64,000 bases of DNA from Paenibacillus artemisiicola (GTDB lineage: Bacteria > Bacillota > Bacilli > Paenibacillales > Paenibacillaceae), in NCBI RefSeq assembly GCF_017652985.1, contig NZ_JAGGDJ010000026.1:1-64000 (forward strand), given 5' to 3'. The position numbers and the translations under genes were made by a program. The first letter of the stretch is position 1. Every line of letters starts with the position of its first letter. Below are positions 42,800 through 52,626 of the stretch, piece after piece. The notes beneath the pieces are model-generated. The model ran no database searches and was not told the DNA's origin. It saw only the letters and a list, made by a program, of their open reading frames with translations.

Positions 42800-43304
42800 C
42801 TTAAATATCCGCTCCATCATCAGCTTCGCTTGATCACTCGGTTATCTTTGTCATTCGAACACTGCGGTGCTGTTAATTCCGATCCCAATGTTACATAAAT
42901 ATTATCCCCTCATATTAACACATGTAATAAGTCGAAAACTATCTATTTGAGCAATGAATCCATGATCTTACAACACGGAAATGAGAAGTCATATCGGATG
43001 CATGGATGAAAAGGGTAGTGCAGAGGCGGCCGTTCGCTTCCTAAACGGAAGCGGAAGCAGTCCGGAATCCTGCCGAGGACTTGAACGTCTACAAATCCCG
43101 GAAGTACGACCCCGCATCGCAACACCCCACTACGATCATAACCTCTTTACTATTGATGTGTCCGAGCTACTCCTACGAAAGACCACTGCCTGAAACGATC
43201 TTCCATTTATCGACATCCTTTCTCATTGAGGTTTGATCAGTTATAGCCTAGAATAGGCGGTACTCGACGTGATTGAATGCGTTTACATAAGGAGGAGGGA
43301 AGGC
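42800..43304. other. Gene-free gap
   Basis: Between rlmD and the histidine kinase I see no convincing gene. Overlapping short frames on both strands at 42940-43195 lack ribosome sites; one plus-strand stretch, AEDLNVYKSRKYDPASQHP, reads as a possible gene remnant. The end of the gap carries the cre box and the kinase ribosome site. Confidence 0.35.
43273..43287 (+). promoter_or_regulatory. Candidate cre (CcpA) site
   Basis: TTGAATGCGTTTACA differs from the cre consensus WTGWAANCGNTNWCA at one position. It ends just upstream of the kinase ribosome site (GGAGGAGGG), so CcpA binding would block transcription or elongation. Confidence 0.6.
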
Positions 43305-45131
43305 GTGAATCGGCTCAGGCATTTGTTCTTGCGCAGCATTCAGGCTCGTTTGATGACGTTTATTTTCGTGACGATCATTCTACCGCTGCTCTTTCTAGGG
43401 TTCATGACGTTCCGTGCTTCATCTGGCATTATCGAGCGCAGCGTCACCTTAAACACGTCGGAAACGATGGACCAGGTGCTCGACAATATCGAGTTCCATC
43501 TGAGCGGCATGGAGAGTGTGGCCACCGATATCATCTTCAATTACTCGATTAACAGCAACTTGCGTAAAATGTCGGGCCGGTACGACGAAGCGGAGATACA
43601 GGCTGTCAACGAAATCAAAGCATTGCTCACTAAGCAGCTTAGTATGCAGGACGGCATCGAGTCCGTCTTCCTGATCGGCGATGATTATTTCCTCGTCAGC
43701 AGCAGCAATACGAACCGGGCGTCGTCGTTGGACCACGTGCCCTCACTGATGAAAAAGCAGGACTGGTACCGGGCCACCTCGGAGCAGGGTGGAAAGAGCT
43801 ATTTTACGATCGTGCCGGACGAAACCACTGAAAAAACGGATGTAGAGACGAAGTCAATCGTGGTGGACGGCGAGCAGAACAGGCCGATTCGAATGGCGCG
43901 GCTGTTTCGGGATATCCAAACCGGTAACCCGCTCGGATTGCTCGGTGTTGACATGGATTACCGCGTTATCGACGCAATCGTATCGCGGCTGCACAGCGGG
44001 TATAACGGCTCGCTCATCCTGGTAGACGAAGACGGCAATACGATCTACAAGCGAGATCCGAGTCAGCGGTTCTCCTCGTCCGCTTCGCTCGCTGGGTTAA
44101 AGCTCGTAAGCGGCGTTGACCGAGTGAATGTAAATGGAAAGCGGATGCTGCGCATTTATCGAACCTCTCATCTCAGTGGCTGGAAAGCGGTTCAGCTGAT
44201 CCCGTATTCCGAAATTTTAGCACCGGTCCAGTTCATCAAGCGCTTGACCTTGCTTCTTGTATTGATCTGCCTTGCGGCGTCCCTGGTTATGGCGGCCTTC
44301 CTGTCCAGCAGACTCGTAAAACCACTCAAAAATTTGGTACGCCTGATCAAGAAGGTACAGCATGGTGACCTGGACGTGCGCTTGGATACGATCCGCAATG
44401 ACGAGATTGGGTATTTAAGCAAGAACTTCAACATGATGACCGCGCGGCTCAAGGAGATGCGCAGTGAAATATACCGGGAACAGGAATTAAAACGGCAGGC
44501 CGAGTTGTCCGCACTGCAGGCGCAGATCCAGCCGCATTTTTTGTACAACACACTCGATTCCATCAAGTGGATGGCGGTGATCCGGGGCGAGCAGCAGATC
44601 AGCGACATGATCTCCGCGCTCGTGAATCTGCTGCGCAGCAGCGTGAATTTGGGAGACGAGACTATTCCGCTTCGCAGGGAAATCGAGAATCTCAAACATT
44701 ACATTCATATCCAACAGATGCGTTACTGCCATTCGTTCTCGATAGAATACGATGTAGCCGAGGAGGTGCTCGACTGCGTCGTCCCGAAGCTGACCCTGCA
44801 GCCGCTCGTGGAAAATGCTTTGTTTCACGGACTCGAGGCGATTGAAAGCGGCGGGTTAATCACCTTGGAAGCCAAGCTGGAGGACGGGCATCTTGTCTGT
44901 CGAATCGTCGACAACGGCAAGGGTATGAGCGCAGACCTCATTAAAGACGTCCTGGCTGGGCGATTCCAATCCCGCTTCTCGGGCATAAGCGTCAAGAATG
45001 TACATGAACGACTTCAGCTTCATTGTGGACTGCAGTACGGACTCACTTTTCAAAGTACGGAAGGAAAGGGAACGACGGTCACAGTCCGGTTCCCCGCATT
45101 ACGGCTGAAGGGGGGAGCTCAGATTGCATAA
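43305..45131 (+). CDS. Sensor histidine kinase, YesM type
   Basis: The product has 608 residues. The GTG at 43305 follows GGAGGAGGG. Helices at about 15-36 and 290-315 enclose an extracellular Cache-like sensor (with PSLMKKQDWYRAT). A HAMP domain is followed by QIQPHFLYNTLDSIKW (phospho-acceptor His) and the ATPase boxes LTLQPLVENALFHGL, VDNGKGM and FSGISVKNVHERLQ. It overlaps the response regulator by 8 bases. It likely controls the importer at 46990-50205 through that partner. Confidence 0.9.
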   Translation: MNRLRHLFLRSIQARLMTFIFVTIILPLLFLGFMTFRASSGIIERSVTLNTSETMDQVLDNIEFHLSGMESVATDIIFNYSINSNLRKMSGRYDEAEIQAVNEIKALLTKQLSMQDGIESVFLIGDDYFLVSSSNTNRASSLDHVPSLMKKQDWYRATSEQGGKSYFTIVPDETTEKTDVETKSIVVDGEQNRPIRMARLFRDIQTGNPLGLLGVDMDYRVIDAIVSRLHSGYNGSLILVDEDGNTIYKRDPSQRFSSSASLAGLKLVSGVDRVNVNGKRMLRIYRTSHLSGWKAVQLIPYSEILAPVQFIKRLTLLLVLICLAASLVMAAFLSSRLVKPLKNLVRLIKKVQHGDLDVRLDTIRNDEIGYLSKNFNMMTARLKEMRSEIYREQELKRQAELSALQAQIQPHFLYNTLDSIKWMAVIRGEQQISDMISALVNLLRSSVNLGDETIPLRREIENLKHYIHIQQMRYCHSFSIEYDVAEEVLDCVVPKLTLQPLVENALFHGLEAIESGGLITLEAKLEDGHLVCRIVDNGKGMSADLIKDVLAGRFQSRFSGISVKNVHERLQLHCGLQYGLTFQSTEGKGTTVTVRFPALRLKGGAQIA

Positions 45132-46749
45132 GGTCTTGTTTGTGGACGACGATATCCTCGTGCGAGTCGGCCTTCGCATCTTGATCAATTGGACAGACGC
45201 GGGGTGGGAGATCGCCGGAGAGGCATCGAACGGCGCCCAGGCACTGGAAATGATTGAGGCACTGCGGCCGGACCTGCTGATCATGGACATGAAAATGCCT
45301 CAGATGGATGGCGCCGTCCTGCTTCAGCGCCTGCGGGAACGCGACCGGAGGCTCCGGATCATCGTGCTCAGCTGTTACGACGACTATGCCTACATGCGCG
45401 AGGCACTGGCAGCCGGGGCAAATGAATACATCCTGAAGCCGGAGCTGACCAGTGCCGTCCTCGAAGCAGCGATCGGTCGTATTCGCGAGCAGATCAATGA
45501 GACCGAGCAGCGGGACAAAGAATATTACCAGCTGAAGAAACAAGCAGCCCTACAGACACATTTCGCTAGGGACAGTTTCTTTCGTGAGCTGCTTCGCGGC
45601 AGCTACACATCGCGCGACGAGCTGGACGCAGCGGTGGTGAAGCACGGCATTGACTTGCCCGATCGCGCATACGCGGTGATGTTGTTCTCAGCCGACAAGC
45701 ATCTTGGCGTGCCCGACCATCAAGGGACCCAAAAACGGGAAGCTGTTGACAACGCACTGTTCAATATCATCCACGGACAGCTACAGACAATCTCCGTCTC
45801 CTGCATGATCCGGGAGGCGGACAGCGGCGATTATATCGCGGTAGTCAGCGGTTCGTCGGATGAGGGCCTCCTGCAAGAAGCGGAACACGCAGCGAACCGG
45901 GCGGTGCAGGCAGCGGCGGCTTACACGAGGCTGCAGCTCACGGTGGGGATTGGCGCGCCCGTTCGGGATCCGCTGCGCCTGCGTGAAGCGTTTGTCAGTG
46001 CGCGAGATGCTCTGCGCTGCAGACTGCTGTGTGAAAATCAAGCCGTCTTCACATACGTACAAGCCGGCGGGGTCGATGATGGACGGCTGCGGGAAGGATT
46101 AAAGGCGCTGCAGGTTCGGCTGCAGGAGCTGTTCACCGCGCTGGCAGGCGGGGACATGAACCGAGGAGAAGCGTTGACCTATTCGCTCGTCGGCGACATC
46201 TGCCGCAGCGGCAGTGTCAGGATGCTCAAAGCCTTGTGTGTGGAATTGGCCGGCTGGTATAACAGGCAGGCGGATTATGCACATTTCGAGGACGGGCCTG
46301 TTCCGGAATGCGTTAACTTAAGCGCCGATGAATTGTTAAATACCCGGGTACCCTCGGAATTGGCACAGCTTTTCTTAGAGCGGGCAGGCAGGCTGCAGGC
46401 AACCGGCATGCCGTTGCCTTCCGCCGCGGTAGCGCCCCCGATTCGGAAGGCAATCGAATATATTCAGACCTACTACGAGCGCCATATCACGCTAGCCGAT
46501 CTGTCAGATCACATCGGAATGAGCAAGAGTCATTTAAGCGCAGTGTTCCGGGAGCAGACGGGCCTTAATTTCGTGGACTACGTAACCCATTACCGCATTG
46601 AGCGTGCGAAGCGACTGCTACGGACGGACGCCGGCAAAATATACGAAATCGCTACAAAGGTTGGCTTTGACAACGAGAAGTACTTCAGCCAGGTGTTTCG
46701 AAGCAAAGTCGGTGTAACGCCGACCGAGTACAAGAAGATGACCTTCTAA
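45124..46749 (+). CDS. AraC-type response regulator, YesN type
   Basis: The product has 541 residues from a TTG start preceded by GGGGGGAG. The receiver has KVLFVDDDILVRVGL, the phospho-acceptor Asp in LLIMDMKMPQMDG and YILKPELTS. The C-terminal AraC domain (about 440-538) contains ITLADLSDHIGMSKSHLSAV and IYEIATKVGFDNEKYFSQVF. It is coupled to the kinase by an 8-base overlap. It should activate the CUT1 operon starting at 46990. Confidence 0.92.
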   Translation: MHKVLFVDDDILVRVGLRILINWTDAGWEIAGEASNGAQALEMIEALRPDLLIMDMKMPQMDGAVLLQRLRERDRRLRIIVLSCYDDYAYMREALAAGANEYILKPELTSAVLEAAIGRIREQINETEQRDKEYYQLKKQAALQTHFARDSFFRELLRGSYTSRDELDAAVVKHGIDLPDRAYAVMLFSADKHLGVPDHQGTQKREAVDNALFNIIHGQLQTISVSCMIREADSGDYIAVVSGSSDEGLLQEAEHAANRAVQAAAAYTRLQLTVGIGAPVRDPLRLREAFVSARDALRCRLLCENQAVFTYVQAGGVDDGRLREGLKALQVRLQELFTALAGGDMNRGEALTYSLVGDICRSGSVRMLKALCVELAGWYNRQADYAHFEDGPVPECVNLSADELLNTRVPSELAQLFLERAGRLQATGMPLPSAAVAPPIRKAIEYIQTYYERHITLADLSDHIGMSKSHLSAVFREQTGLNFVDYVTHYRIERAKRLLRTDAGKIYEIATKVGFDNEKYFSQVFRSKVGVTPTEYKKMTF

Positions 46750-46803
46750 TCGGCATGCCCAGCCGTAAGATTTTGCACCATACCGAAAAATCGTGGAGGT
46801 TTT

Positions 46804-46824
46804 ATGCTAACCCTTCGGCTTTAG
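46804..46824 (+). CDS. Possible leader peptide MLTLRL
   Basis: GTGGAGG at 46793-46799 lies 4 bases before ATG CTA ACC CTT CGG CTT TAG. A six-codon frame with a good ribosome site in a 240-base leader could couple translation to expression of the binding protein at 46990. It may be chance. Confidence 0.2.
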   Translation: MLTLRL

Positions 46825-46922
46825 TCGGAGCTTGCCAGACAAACGGATAAGAAATTGGGGGGAATCAAAAGACTGGCGCATTGTGCCTCCTTGCCCCCAG
46901 AGCTATCATGATCTTAACGGTA

Positions 46923-46936
46923 GTAAGCGTTTACAT
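46923..46936 (+). promoter_or_regulatory. Candidate cre (CcpA) site
   Basis: AGTAAGCGTTTACA is one mismatch from TGTAAGCGTTTACA and lies 53 bases upstream of the binding-protein start. Confidence 0.65.
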
Positions 46937-46989
46937 AAACGATTGCTCACACCGCACTGCCGTAATGAACAGTAGGGGGATGCTGTTGA

Positions 46990-48345
46990 ATGATCGGAAA
47001 GAAGAAGCTGCTGGCTACCGTGCCACTCTTTGCCATGCTGCTTGCCAGCGCTTGCGGCAATGGCGGAAACGGCAGCGATGCCGGTACTAACGAAAACGGA
47101 ACAGCACAGGTCAACGACGGCGCCGCGAATGCGGGAACGAATGGAACGAATGAAGCTCAGTCCACAAGAGATCCTGTCACGCTTCGCATTCTAGGCAGCT
47201 CGGGCTTCACCGAGGATATCATCAAGTCGATTACGCCGGAACTCGTAGCGAAAGGAATCAAGCTGGAGACGGAATTTTACGACTGGGTGACCTATGATGG
47301 CAAGCAGAAGCTCGCGATGACGAGCCAGGGCGGAGATTACGACGTGGTGTTTTTACCGGGAAATTACACTGTCCTATGGGCGAATTCAAAAGCCGCGCTT
47401 CCGATGGACGACTTCTTTTCGAAATACGGTTATGACGAGAACGATTATTACGAATCCGTCAAAAGCTACGGAAAAGTGGACGGCAGTTGGTACATGGCTC
47501 CATTCTCAGCGGAAGCCATGGTCTATTTCTATCGGAAGGATCTTTATGACGCGGCAGGTCTCCAGCCGCCAAAAACGATGGATGAGATGTATGAAACCGC
47601 GAAGAAGTTGACGAAGGATGGCATGTACGGCATCGCCTACCCTGGAGGGCCAGACGAAGGTTCATCGAGCTTCTGGAGCTATTTCTTCTGGTCCTACGGA
47701 GGCAAGTATTACGATGAAAGCATGAAGCCGCTTCTGAACACCCCGGAAGCCGTTCAATCCGCCGAGATGTTTGCCAAGATTCTTAAAGAAACAGCGCCGA
47801 AAGGTGTAGCGACGTGGCAGAACGAAGAGACCGTGGCCGCCTTCAACTCCGGCAGCGTGGCGGCAACCGTCATGTGGCCTGGCTACCTCAGTTCTTTCAC
47901 CGACAAGAGCAAAAGTAAGATTTACGATAAATTCGCTGTAGCGCCGGTGCCGGCTGGACCGAGCGGCAAGGCAGTACCGCGCTTTGGTGCGTGGGGAATC
48001 GCAGTTACCTCCAACGTCAAGAACAAGGACGCTGCGTACGAATTCATCCATGCGTTTACAAAGCCCGAAACGATGAAAGAAATCGCCAAGCAGACGTCCA
48101 CGGCAAGCAAATCGATTAATGCCGATCCGGAACTCCGGAAACTCAATCCGACGCTCGGCGCATCCGCTGACGTGCTGAACACCGCGCAGGAACGGCCCTC
48201 GTTCGCTGAATCGGCGCAAATCAACACGCAGGTCGGTAACGCAATCAACTCAATCGTCGCGGGCAAATCGGCATCCGCGACACTGGACGATCTGCAGAAG
48301 ACGGTGGAAGGCATCTTGAAGGATGCGGGCTATTACGACAAATAA
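46990..48345 (+). CDS. Extracellular sugar-binding lipoprotein (family 1)
   Basis: The product has 451 residues, typical for a CUT1 binding protein. The signal ends in the lipobox LASAC (Cys22), followed by a Gly/Asn/Thr-rich linker to about residue 55. The binding domain has the PPKTMDEMYETAKKLTKDGM segment and YDAAGLQPP typical of family 1 proteins such as those for maltose, multiple sugars and glycerol phosphate. TAGGGGGA precedes the ATG. It is followed by two permeases, and regulated probably by the kinase/regulator pair upstream and CcpA at 46923. Confidence 0.92.
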   Translation: MIGKKKLLATVPLFAMLLASACGNGGNGSDAGTNENGTAQVNDGAANAGTNGTNEAQSTRDPVTLRILGSSGFTEDIIKSITPELVAKGIKLETEFYDWVTYDGKQKLAMTSQGGDYDVVFLPGNYTVLWANSKAALPMDDFFSKYGYDENDYYESVKSYGKVDGSWYMAPFSAEAMVYFYRKDLYDAAGLQPPKTMDEMYETAKKLTKDGMYGIAYPGGPDEGSSSFWSYFFWSYGGKYYDESMKPLLNTPEAVQSAEMFAKILKETAPKGVATWQNEETVAAFNSGSVAATVMWPGYLSSFTDKSKSKIYDKFAVAPVPAGPSGKAVPRFGAWGIAVTSNVKNKDAAYEFIHAFTKPETMKEIAKQTSTASKSINADPELRKLNPTLGASADVLNTAQERPSFAESAQINTQVGNAINSIVAGKSASATLDDLQKTVEGILKDAGYYDK

Positions 48346-48427
48346 AGCGGCTGGTTACATGCGGGAGTCGGACGGCTTTGCAGCCGCTCGGCTCCTTCAT
48401 ATGCACTTGTCACGAAAGGAGAGCGCC

Positions 48428-49306
48428 ATGCGTAAAAATGCCGCCCCCTATGTGTTTCTAGCACCGACCCTGCTCTTATTTCTCTGCATTTTCTTGTTTC
48501 CGATCGGATACGTGATCTGGACGAGCATGTTTCGCTGGAATCTGATGAAGCCGCAGGCGGGCAAACGCTTTATCGGGCTTGATAATTTCACCAGCATGCT
48601 AGCCAGCGACCAATTCAGAACCTCGATGCTTGTCACGCTAAAATTCGTCCTTCTCTCGGCTCCCACAGGCATTGTGCTAGGGCTCGGCCTGGCGCTGCTG
48701 CTGAACCGCCCGTTCCGGGGAAAAAGGCCAATCCAGGCGCTCGTACTCACCCCCATGATGATTGCTCCGGTCGCCGTTTACCTGTCTTGGAAATTCCTGC
48801 TCGATCCCACCTTCGGCATTGTCAACTATCTGCTTGGGCAGCTGGGTATCGAAGGACCGGGCTGGTTTTCTGACTCAGGCACGGCGCTCATCTCCGTAGC
48901 GATTGTCGACATTTGGAGCACAATTCCATTCGTGTTCCTGGTCATGTATGCCGCGCTTCAAGCCGTGCCGCAGGATCCTGTAGAATCGGCGCAGGTGGAC
49001 GGGGCAAACCGGCTGCAGATCTTCTGGCACGTGACGTTGCCGAGTATTAAGCCAGTGCTGCTTGTGATGCTCATTATCCGCATTATGGACACGATCCGCA
49101 TCTTCGACAACATTTATGTGCTGACGAAGGGCGGCCCGGCCAATGCGACGCGGACGGTTCAGTTCCTCGACTATGAGCTGGCGTTCAACTCCTTCGATAT
49201 CGGGAAAGGATCCGCCTTGGCGTTGATTATCGTCGCAGTTATTCTAATCGTCGGGTCACTCTTGATCCGCGAAATGAATAGGACGAACGAGGAGCTGAGA
49301 CTATGA
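48428..49306 (+). CDS. Sugar ABC transporter permease, MalF/UgpA type
   Basis: The product has 292 residues with six predicted helices and the EAA loop ESAQVDGANRLQIFWHVTLP. The ATG at 48428 follows GAAAGGAG; the frame is open further upstream only inside the binding-protein gene. The C-terminus overlaps the next permease by 4 bases (ATGA). It forms a heterodimeric channel with the MalG-like partner at 49303. Confidence 0.92.
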   Translation: MRKNAAPYVFLAPTLLLFLCIFLFPIGYVIWTSMFRWNLMKPQAGKRFIGLDNFTSMLASDQFRTSMLVTLKFVLLSAPTGIVLGLGLALLLNRPFRGKRPIQALVLTPMMIAPVAVYLSWKFLLDPTFGIVNYLLGQLGIEGPGWFSDSGTALISVAIVDIWSTIPFVFLVMYAALQAVPQDPVESAQVDGANRLQIFWHVTLPSIKPVLLVMLIIRIMDTIRIFDNIYVLTKGGPANATRTVQFLDYELAFNSFDIGKGSALALIIVAVILIVGSLLIREMNRTNEELRL

Positions 49307-50205
49307 GCGGGATGACGGGTCAAGGTCGGAGCATGCCCGGATCCGAGCTGAACAAGGCACGAATGCGGACGGCCAGCATCCATACCAGGAATGCGGCGGA
49401 GCCCGCATTGTTCACGCTGCTTACTGCGGTGACGCTGATTTTCCTGCTTACGCCAACGATCTGGATGATCGTAACGGCGTTCAAGCCGAACAGCGAAGCG
49501 ATGTCGCTGCCGCCCAAATTGCTGTTCACGCCGGTGCTGGATAATTTCAAGACGGTGCTGAAAAATCCAAGCTTCCTCAAGTCGTTCCTGAACAGCGCCG
49601 TCATTGCGGTACTGACGACACTGCTTACCTTGTTTTGCAGTGCGACAAGCTCCTACGCGTTGACACGGTTTCGGCTCGTTGGCGCCAACACACTGTCAAC
49701 GCTGATTCTGATTTCCCGCATGATACCGGCCATTGTACTCGGCCTTCCGCTATACATCATCGCGAGAACGTTCGAGCTTCTCGATACGTATTTCATCATG
49801 GTCATCGCCATCACGACATTCGCGCTACCATTCCAGATCTGGCTGCTGCTCGGCTTCTTCGCGCAGATCCCGAAGGCACTGGATGAATCGGCCCTCATTG
49901 ACGGCTGCAGCTGGTATTCCGCTTTCTTGCGGGTCATTCTGCCGATCGCGGCGCCCGGCCTGGCAGCGACGGCAATCATGACGTTCCTGTTCAGTTACAA
50001 CGACTTCTTCTTTTCCCTCATCCTGACGGGGAAGAACATCAAGACTGCGCCGCTCGCCGTCATGGAGTACATGGGGCTGCGGACGTTCGACTGGGGCGCG
50101 ATCATGGCAACCGGCGTGCTGCTTGCCGTGCCCACGCTGGTCATTGGCATTGTCTTTCAGCGGTTCATGATTCAAGGCATGACAGCCGGCGCGGTTAAAG
50201 GATAG
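49303..50205 (+). CDS. Sugar ABC transporter permease, MalG/UgpE type
   Basis: The product has 300 residues. A hydrophilic N-terminus of about 35 residues is followed by six helices, with the EAA loop DESALIDGCSWYSAFLRVIL and the typical ending FMIQGMTAGAVKG. The start overlaps the MalF-like gene by 4 bases. A terminator follows 36 bases later, so the operon is binding protein, MalF-like, MalG-like, with no ATPase or enzyme. Confidence 0.92.
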   Translation: MSGMTGQGRSMPGSELNKARMRTASIHTRNAAEPALFTLLTAVTLIFLLTPTIWMIVTAFKPNSEAMSLPPKLLFTPVLDNFKTVLKNPSFLKSFLNSAVIAVLTTLLTLFCSATSSYALTRFRLVGANTLSTLILISRMIPAIVLGLPLYIIARTFELLDTYFIMVIAITTFALPFQIWLLLGFFAQIPKALDESALIDGCSWYSAFLRVILPIAAPGLAATAIMTFLFSYNDFFFSLILTGKNIKTAPLAVMEYMGLRTFDWGAIMATGVLLAVPTLVIGIVFQRFMIQGMTAGAVKG

Positions 50206-50240
50206 TTCCGAATTACGCGCTGCAAAACACACAACTGAGA

Positions 50241-50280
50241 GCACTCTTGTCCGCTTCGGTAGATAAGAGTGTTTTTTATT
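50241..50280 (+). terminator. Intrinsic terminator of the 47-50.2 kb operon
   Basis: CACTCTT (50242-50248) and AAGAGTG (50265-50271) form the stem, leading into TTTTTTATTTTT. Confidence 0.85.
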
Positions 50281-50348
50281 TTTGCTTCAAGGGAATAGGT
50301 CTTACATTGAACACGCTCCAAACCATTCAGCTGAGGAGGAATGTTCAT

Positions 50349-51179
50349 ATGAGCGATGCAGCTGAAACCTTTCCGACCGAAAGCGTGCAGACCGCGGATT
50401 GTGGAACAATCGTGTACTCGCCAGGAGGTCGGTACGGCCCGCGATATCAATCGGATTTTCAGCTCGTTCTGCTCCACACGGGACATTTAAAGGTCACGAT
50501 CGACGATGCAAGTCATGTCGTGACGCCTGGAAACGCCGTGCTGCTGAGGCCCGGCCACTGGGAATATTTCGAGTTCGCGTCGGACCAAGAGACGTGGCAT
50601 CGCTGGATCGCTGTGGCCGTCGCGGACGCGGACGCGACGAAATGGGACGAGCTTCCATTCATTCTGCCGATCTCGTCCGAAATGAATAAATTGACGGACC
50701 TCATGCTGGAGATGAAGCCCGGCGCCTCCGCAGACAGCCTCCGGATGAAATGCCTGGGGCTTGCCGCCCTGTATCAATTTTCGCACGAAGCTAAATGCGA
50801 GGATTACGAAGAGAACATCCATGTATCGGTCGCCTTGGCAAAGCGCATGATTCACGAGCGTTACGCCCAAAACTGGACGCTCGTTGACCTTGCCATGCAG
50901 GCAAACGTCACGCCTGAACATTTGATCCGGCTGTTCCACACGTACGAGAATACGACACCGATCAAATATTTATGGCATTACCGGGTCAGGCAGGCTGCGG
51001 AAATGCTCGCCGTTACAGGGTATTCCGTAGCGGAAATCGCTGAACGCTGCGGATTCAAGTCGACCATCCATTTCTCAAAATGTCTGAAGCAGCGCACCGG
51101 GAAATCGCCGTCTGAAATCAGACGGGATGCCTGGCAGAGGAAGGAGGCGTTCCGGCTCGCCGAGCGATATCAATTCTAG
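50349..51179 (+). CDS. AraC-family regulator with cupin-type sensor
   Basis: The product has 276 residues, the usual length of one-component AraC regulators. The N-terminal half has the cupin pattern (VLLHTGHLKVTIDDASHVVT, PGNAVLLRPGHWEYFEF) that binds a sugar. The C-terminal half has two helix-turn-helix motifs (WTLVDLAMQANVTPEHLIRL, VAEIAERCGFKSTIHFSKCL). The ATG at 50349 follows GAGGAGG. It precedes the importer operon at 51298 and very likely controls it. Confidence 0.9.
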   Translation: MSDAAETFPTESVQTADCGTIVYSPGGRYGPRYQSDFQLVLLHTGHLKVTIDDASHVVTPGNAVLLRPGHWEYFEFASDQETWHRWIAVAVADADATKWDELPFILPISSEMNKLTDLMLEMKPGASADSLRMKCLGLAALYQFSHEAKCEDYEENIHVSVALAKRMIHERYAQNWTLVDLAMQANVTPEHLIRLFHTYENTTPIKYLWHYRVRQAAEMLAVTGYSVAEIAERCGFKSTIHFSKCLKQRTGKSPSEIRRDAWQRKEAFRLAERYQF

Positions 51180-51245
51180 TTCATTTTTCGTCAATGGGGT
51201 GATATTGTCCGACTGCCATACCGGTGCTATCCTTCATGTAGACAT

Positions 51246-51259
51246 TTACAGCGCTTACA
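51246..51259 (+). promoter_or_regulatory. Candidate cre (CcpA) site
   Basis: TTACAGCGCTTACA is the reverse complement of TGTAAGCGCTGTAA, one mismatch from cre. It lies 38 bases upstream of the binding-protein start. Confidence 0.6.
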
Positions 51260-51297
51260 AAACACTTACAAAATCGGTTAACGATGGAGGGGTATTC

Positions 51298-52614
51298 GTG
51301 AAAAGAGGGCTTGGTTTGCTCGCTGCAAGCAGCTGCTTACTCTACTTGGTCGGATGCAGCACGGATGCGGGGAATTCAGAAGAGAACGTTTCGTCTTCTG
51401 CCGGCAAGAAGACGATAACGATTTGGACATTCGCGGACACACACAAGCAGTACTACGACGAAATGAAAGCGAACTACGAAAAGGAACATCCGGACATAAA
51501 CATCAAGATTGAATTACTGGAATTCACGGCGATGTTCGATAAATACACGGTTATCGCCCAGTCTGGCGGCAAAGGTGCCCCAGACCTGATCGACGTCGAG
51601 CAAGGGGCGTTCCCCCGGTATATCAAAGGGGATGTCCCGTTTGAGCCGCTTAACCCCTACATGGAAAGGGACGGTCTGTCGGAGGCAATTCCAAAAGGGC
51701 GACTGGATCTTTACACGGTCAACGATAATGTTTTCGGTATCGAAATCGCCGCCTGCGTCTCCGCACTCTACTACCGGAAAGACATTTACGACGCGGCGGG
51801 CATCGACGTTTCGAAGCTGAAGACATGGGATGCCTTCATGGAAGCATCCAAACCGCTGATCGACAAGAACACGTTCATTCTGAGCGGCACCGAGAAAGAC
51901 GAAGGGGTATTCGAGCAGTTGCTTCGCCAAGAAGGCGGCGACATGGTCACGAAAGACGGCAAGATCGGCTTCGACACCCCGACGGGGATCGAAGTGCTGC
52001 AGCGAATCAAAGACTGGAAGGATCAAGGCCTGATGAGCAAATCGTCACCGGAAGGGCCGCAGGCTTGGGAAGCGTACACGAAAGGGCAATTTATCGCAGC
52101 GTTCGGACCCGACTGGTGGGCGGGACAGCTCGTGCAGAACGCTCCGGACCTGAGCGGGAAATGGGCGGCCGTACCGATGCCGCTCGGCGGACCAAGCTCT
52201 ATACCGACGACCGTGAACGGCGGAACGGGCATGGCGCTCAGCAAGTTCAGCGCCAACAAGGAAGAAGCGTGGGATTTTTTGAAATACACGCATTTAAATA
52301 CAGAAAACATTGTGAGCAGCTTCCAAATCATCAACCTGTTCCCAGCCTTGACGAGTGCAGCAGTATCGCCCGACCTGCACAAAGAAAACGCCACAACCAA
52401 GTACTTTGACGGTCAGGACATTGCCTCGCTCTACGCGGATCTTGGCACGCAGGCGCCGAGCCAGAATCAGGCTTGGTGGCGCTCGCTGATAGGCAAAGCC
52501 TGGGACAAATATGAGCCTGATTACCAGAACGGCAAAATGACGCCGGAAACGTTCCTCGGCAGCGTGGATAAAGAGCTGCAAAGCCTGATCGATGCAGAGC
52601 AAGCGCGGAAATAA
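51298..52614 (+). CDS. Extracellular sugar-binding lipoprotein (family 1)
   Basis: The product has 438 residues from a GTG with GGAGGGG upstream. The lipobox LVGC places Cys at residue 20. The binding domain starts KKTITIWTFADTHKQYYDEM and has YYRKDIYDAAGIDVSKLKTW, both typical of CUT1 sugar-binding proteins. It captures its ligand outside the membrane for the permeases that follow after 12 bases. Candidate control is by the AraC protein at 50349 and the cre box at 51246. Confidence 0.92.
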   Translation: MKRGLGLLAASSCLLYLVGCSTDAGNSEENVSSSAGKKTITIWTFADTHKQYYDEMKANYEKEHPDINIKIELLEFTAMFDKYTVIAQSGGKGAPDLIDVEQGAFPRYIKGDVPFEPLNPYMERDGLSEAIPKGRLDLYTVNDNVFGIEIAACVSALYYRKDIYDAAGIDVSKLKTWDAFMEASKPLIDKNTFILSGTEKDEGVFEQLLRQEGGDMVTKDGKIGFDTPTGIEVLQRIKDWKDQGLMSKSSPEGPQAWEAYTKGQFIAAFGPDWWAGQLVQNAPDLSGKWAAVPMPLGGPSSIPTTVNGGTGMALSKFSANKEEAWDFLKYTHLNTENIVSSFQIINLFPALTSAAVSPDLHKENATTKYFDGQDIASLYADLGTQAPSQNQAWWRSLIGKAWDKYEPDYQNGKMTPETFLGSVDKELQSLIDAEQARK

Positions 52615-52626
52615 GGAGGACGAACG

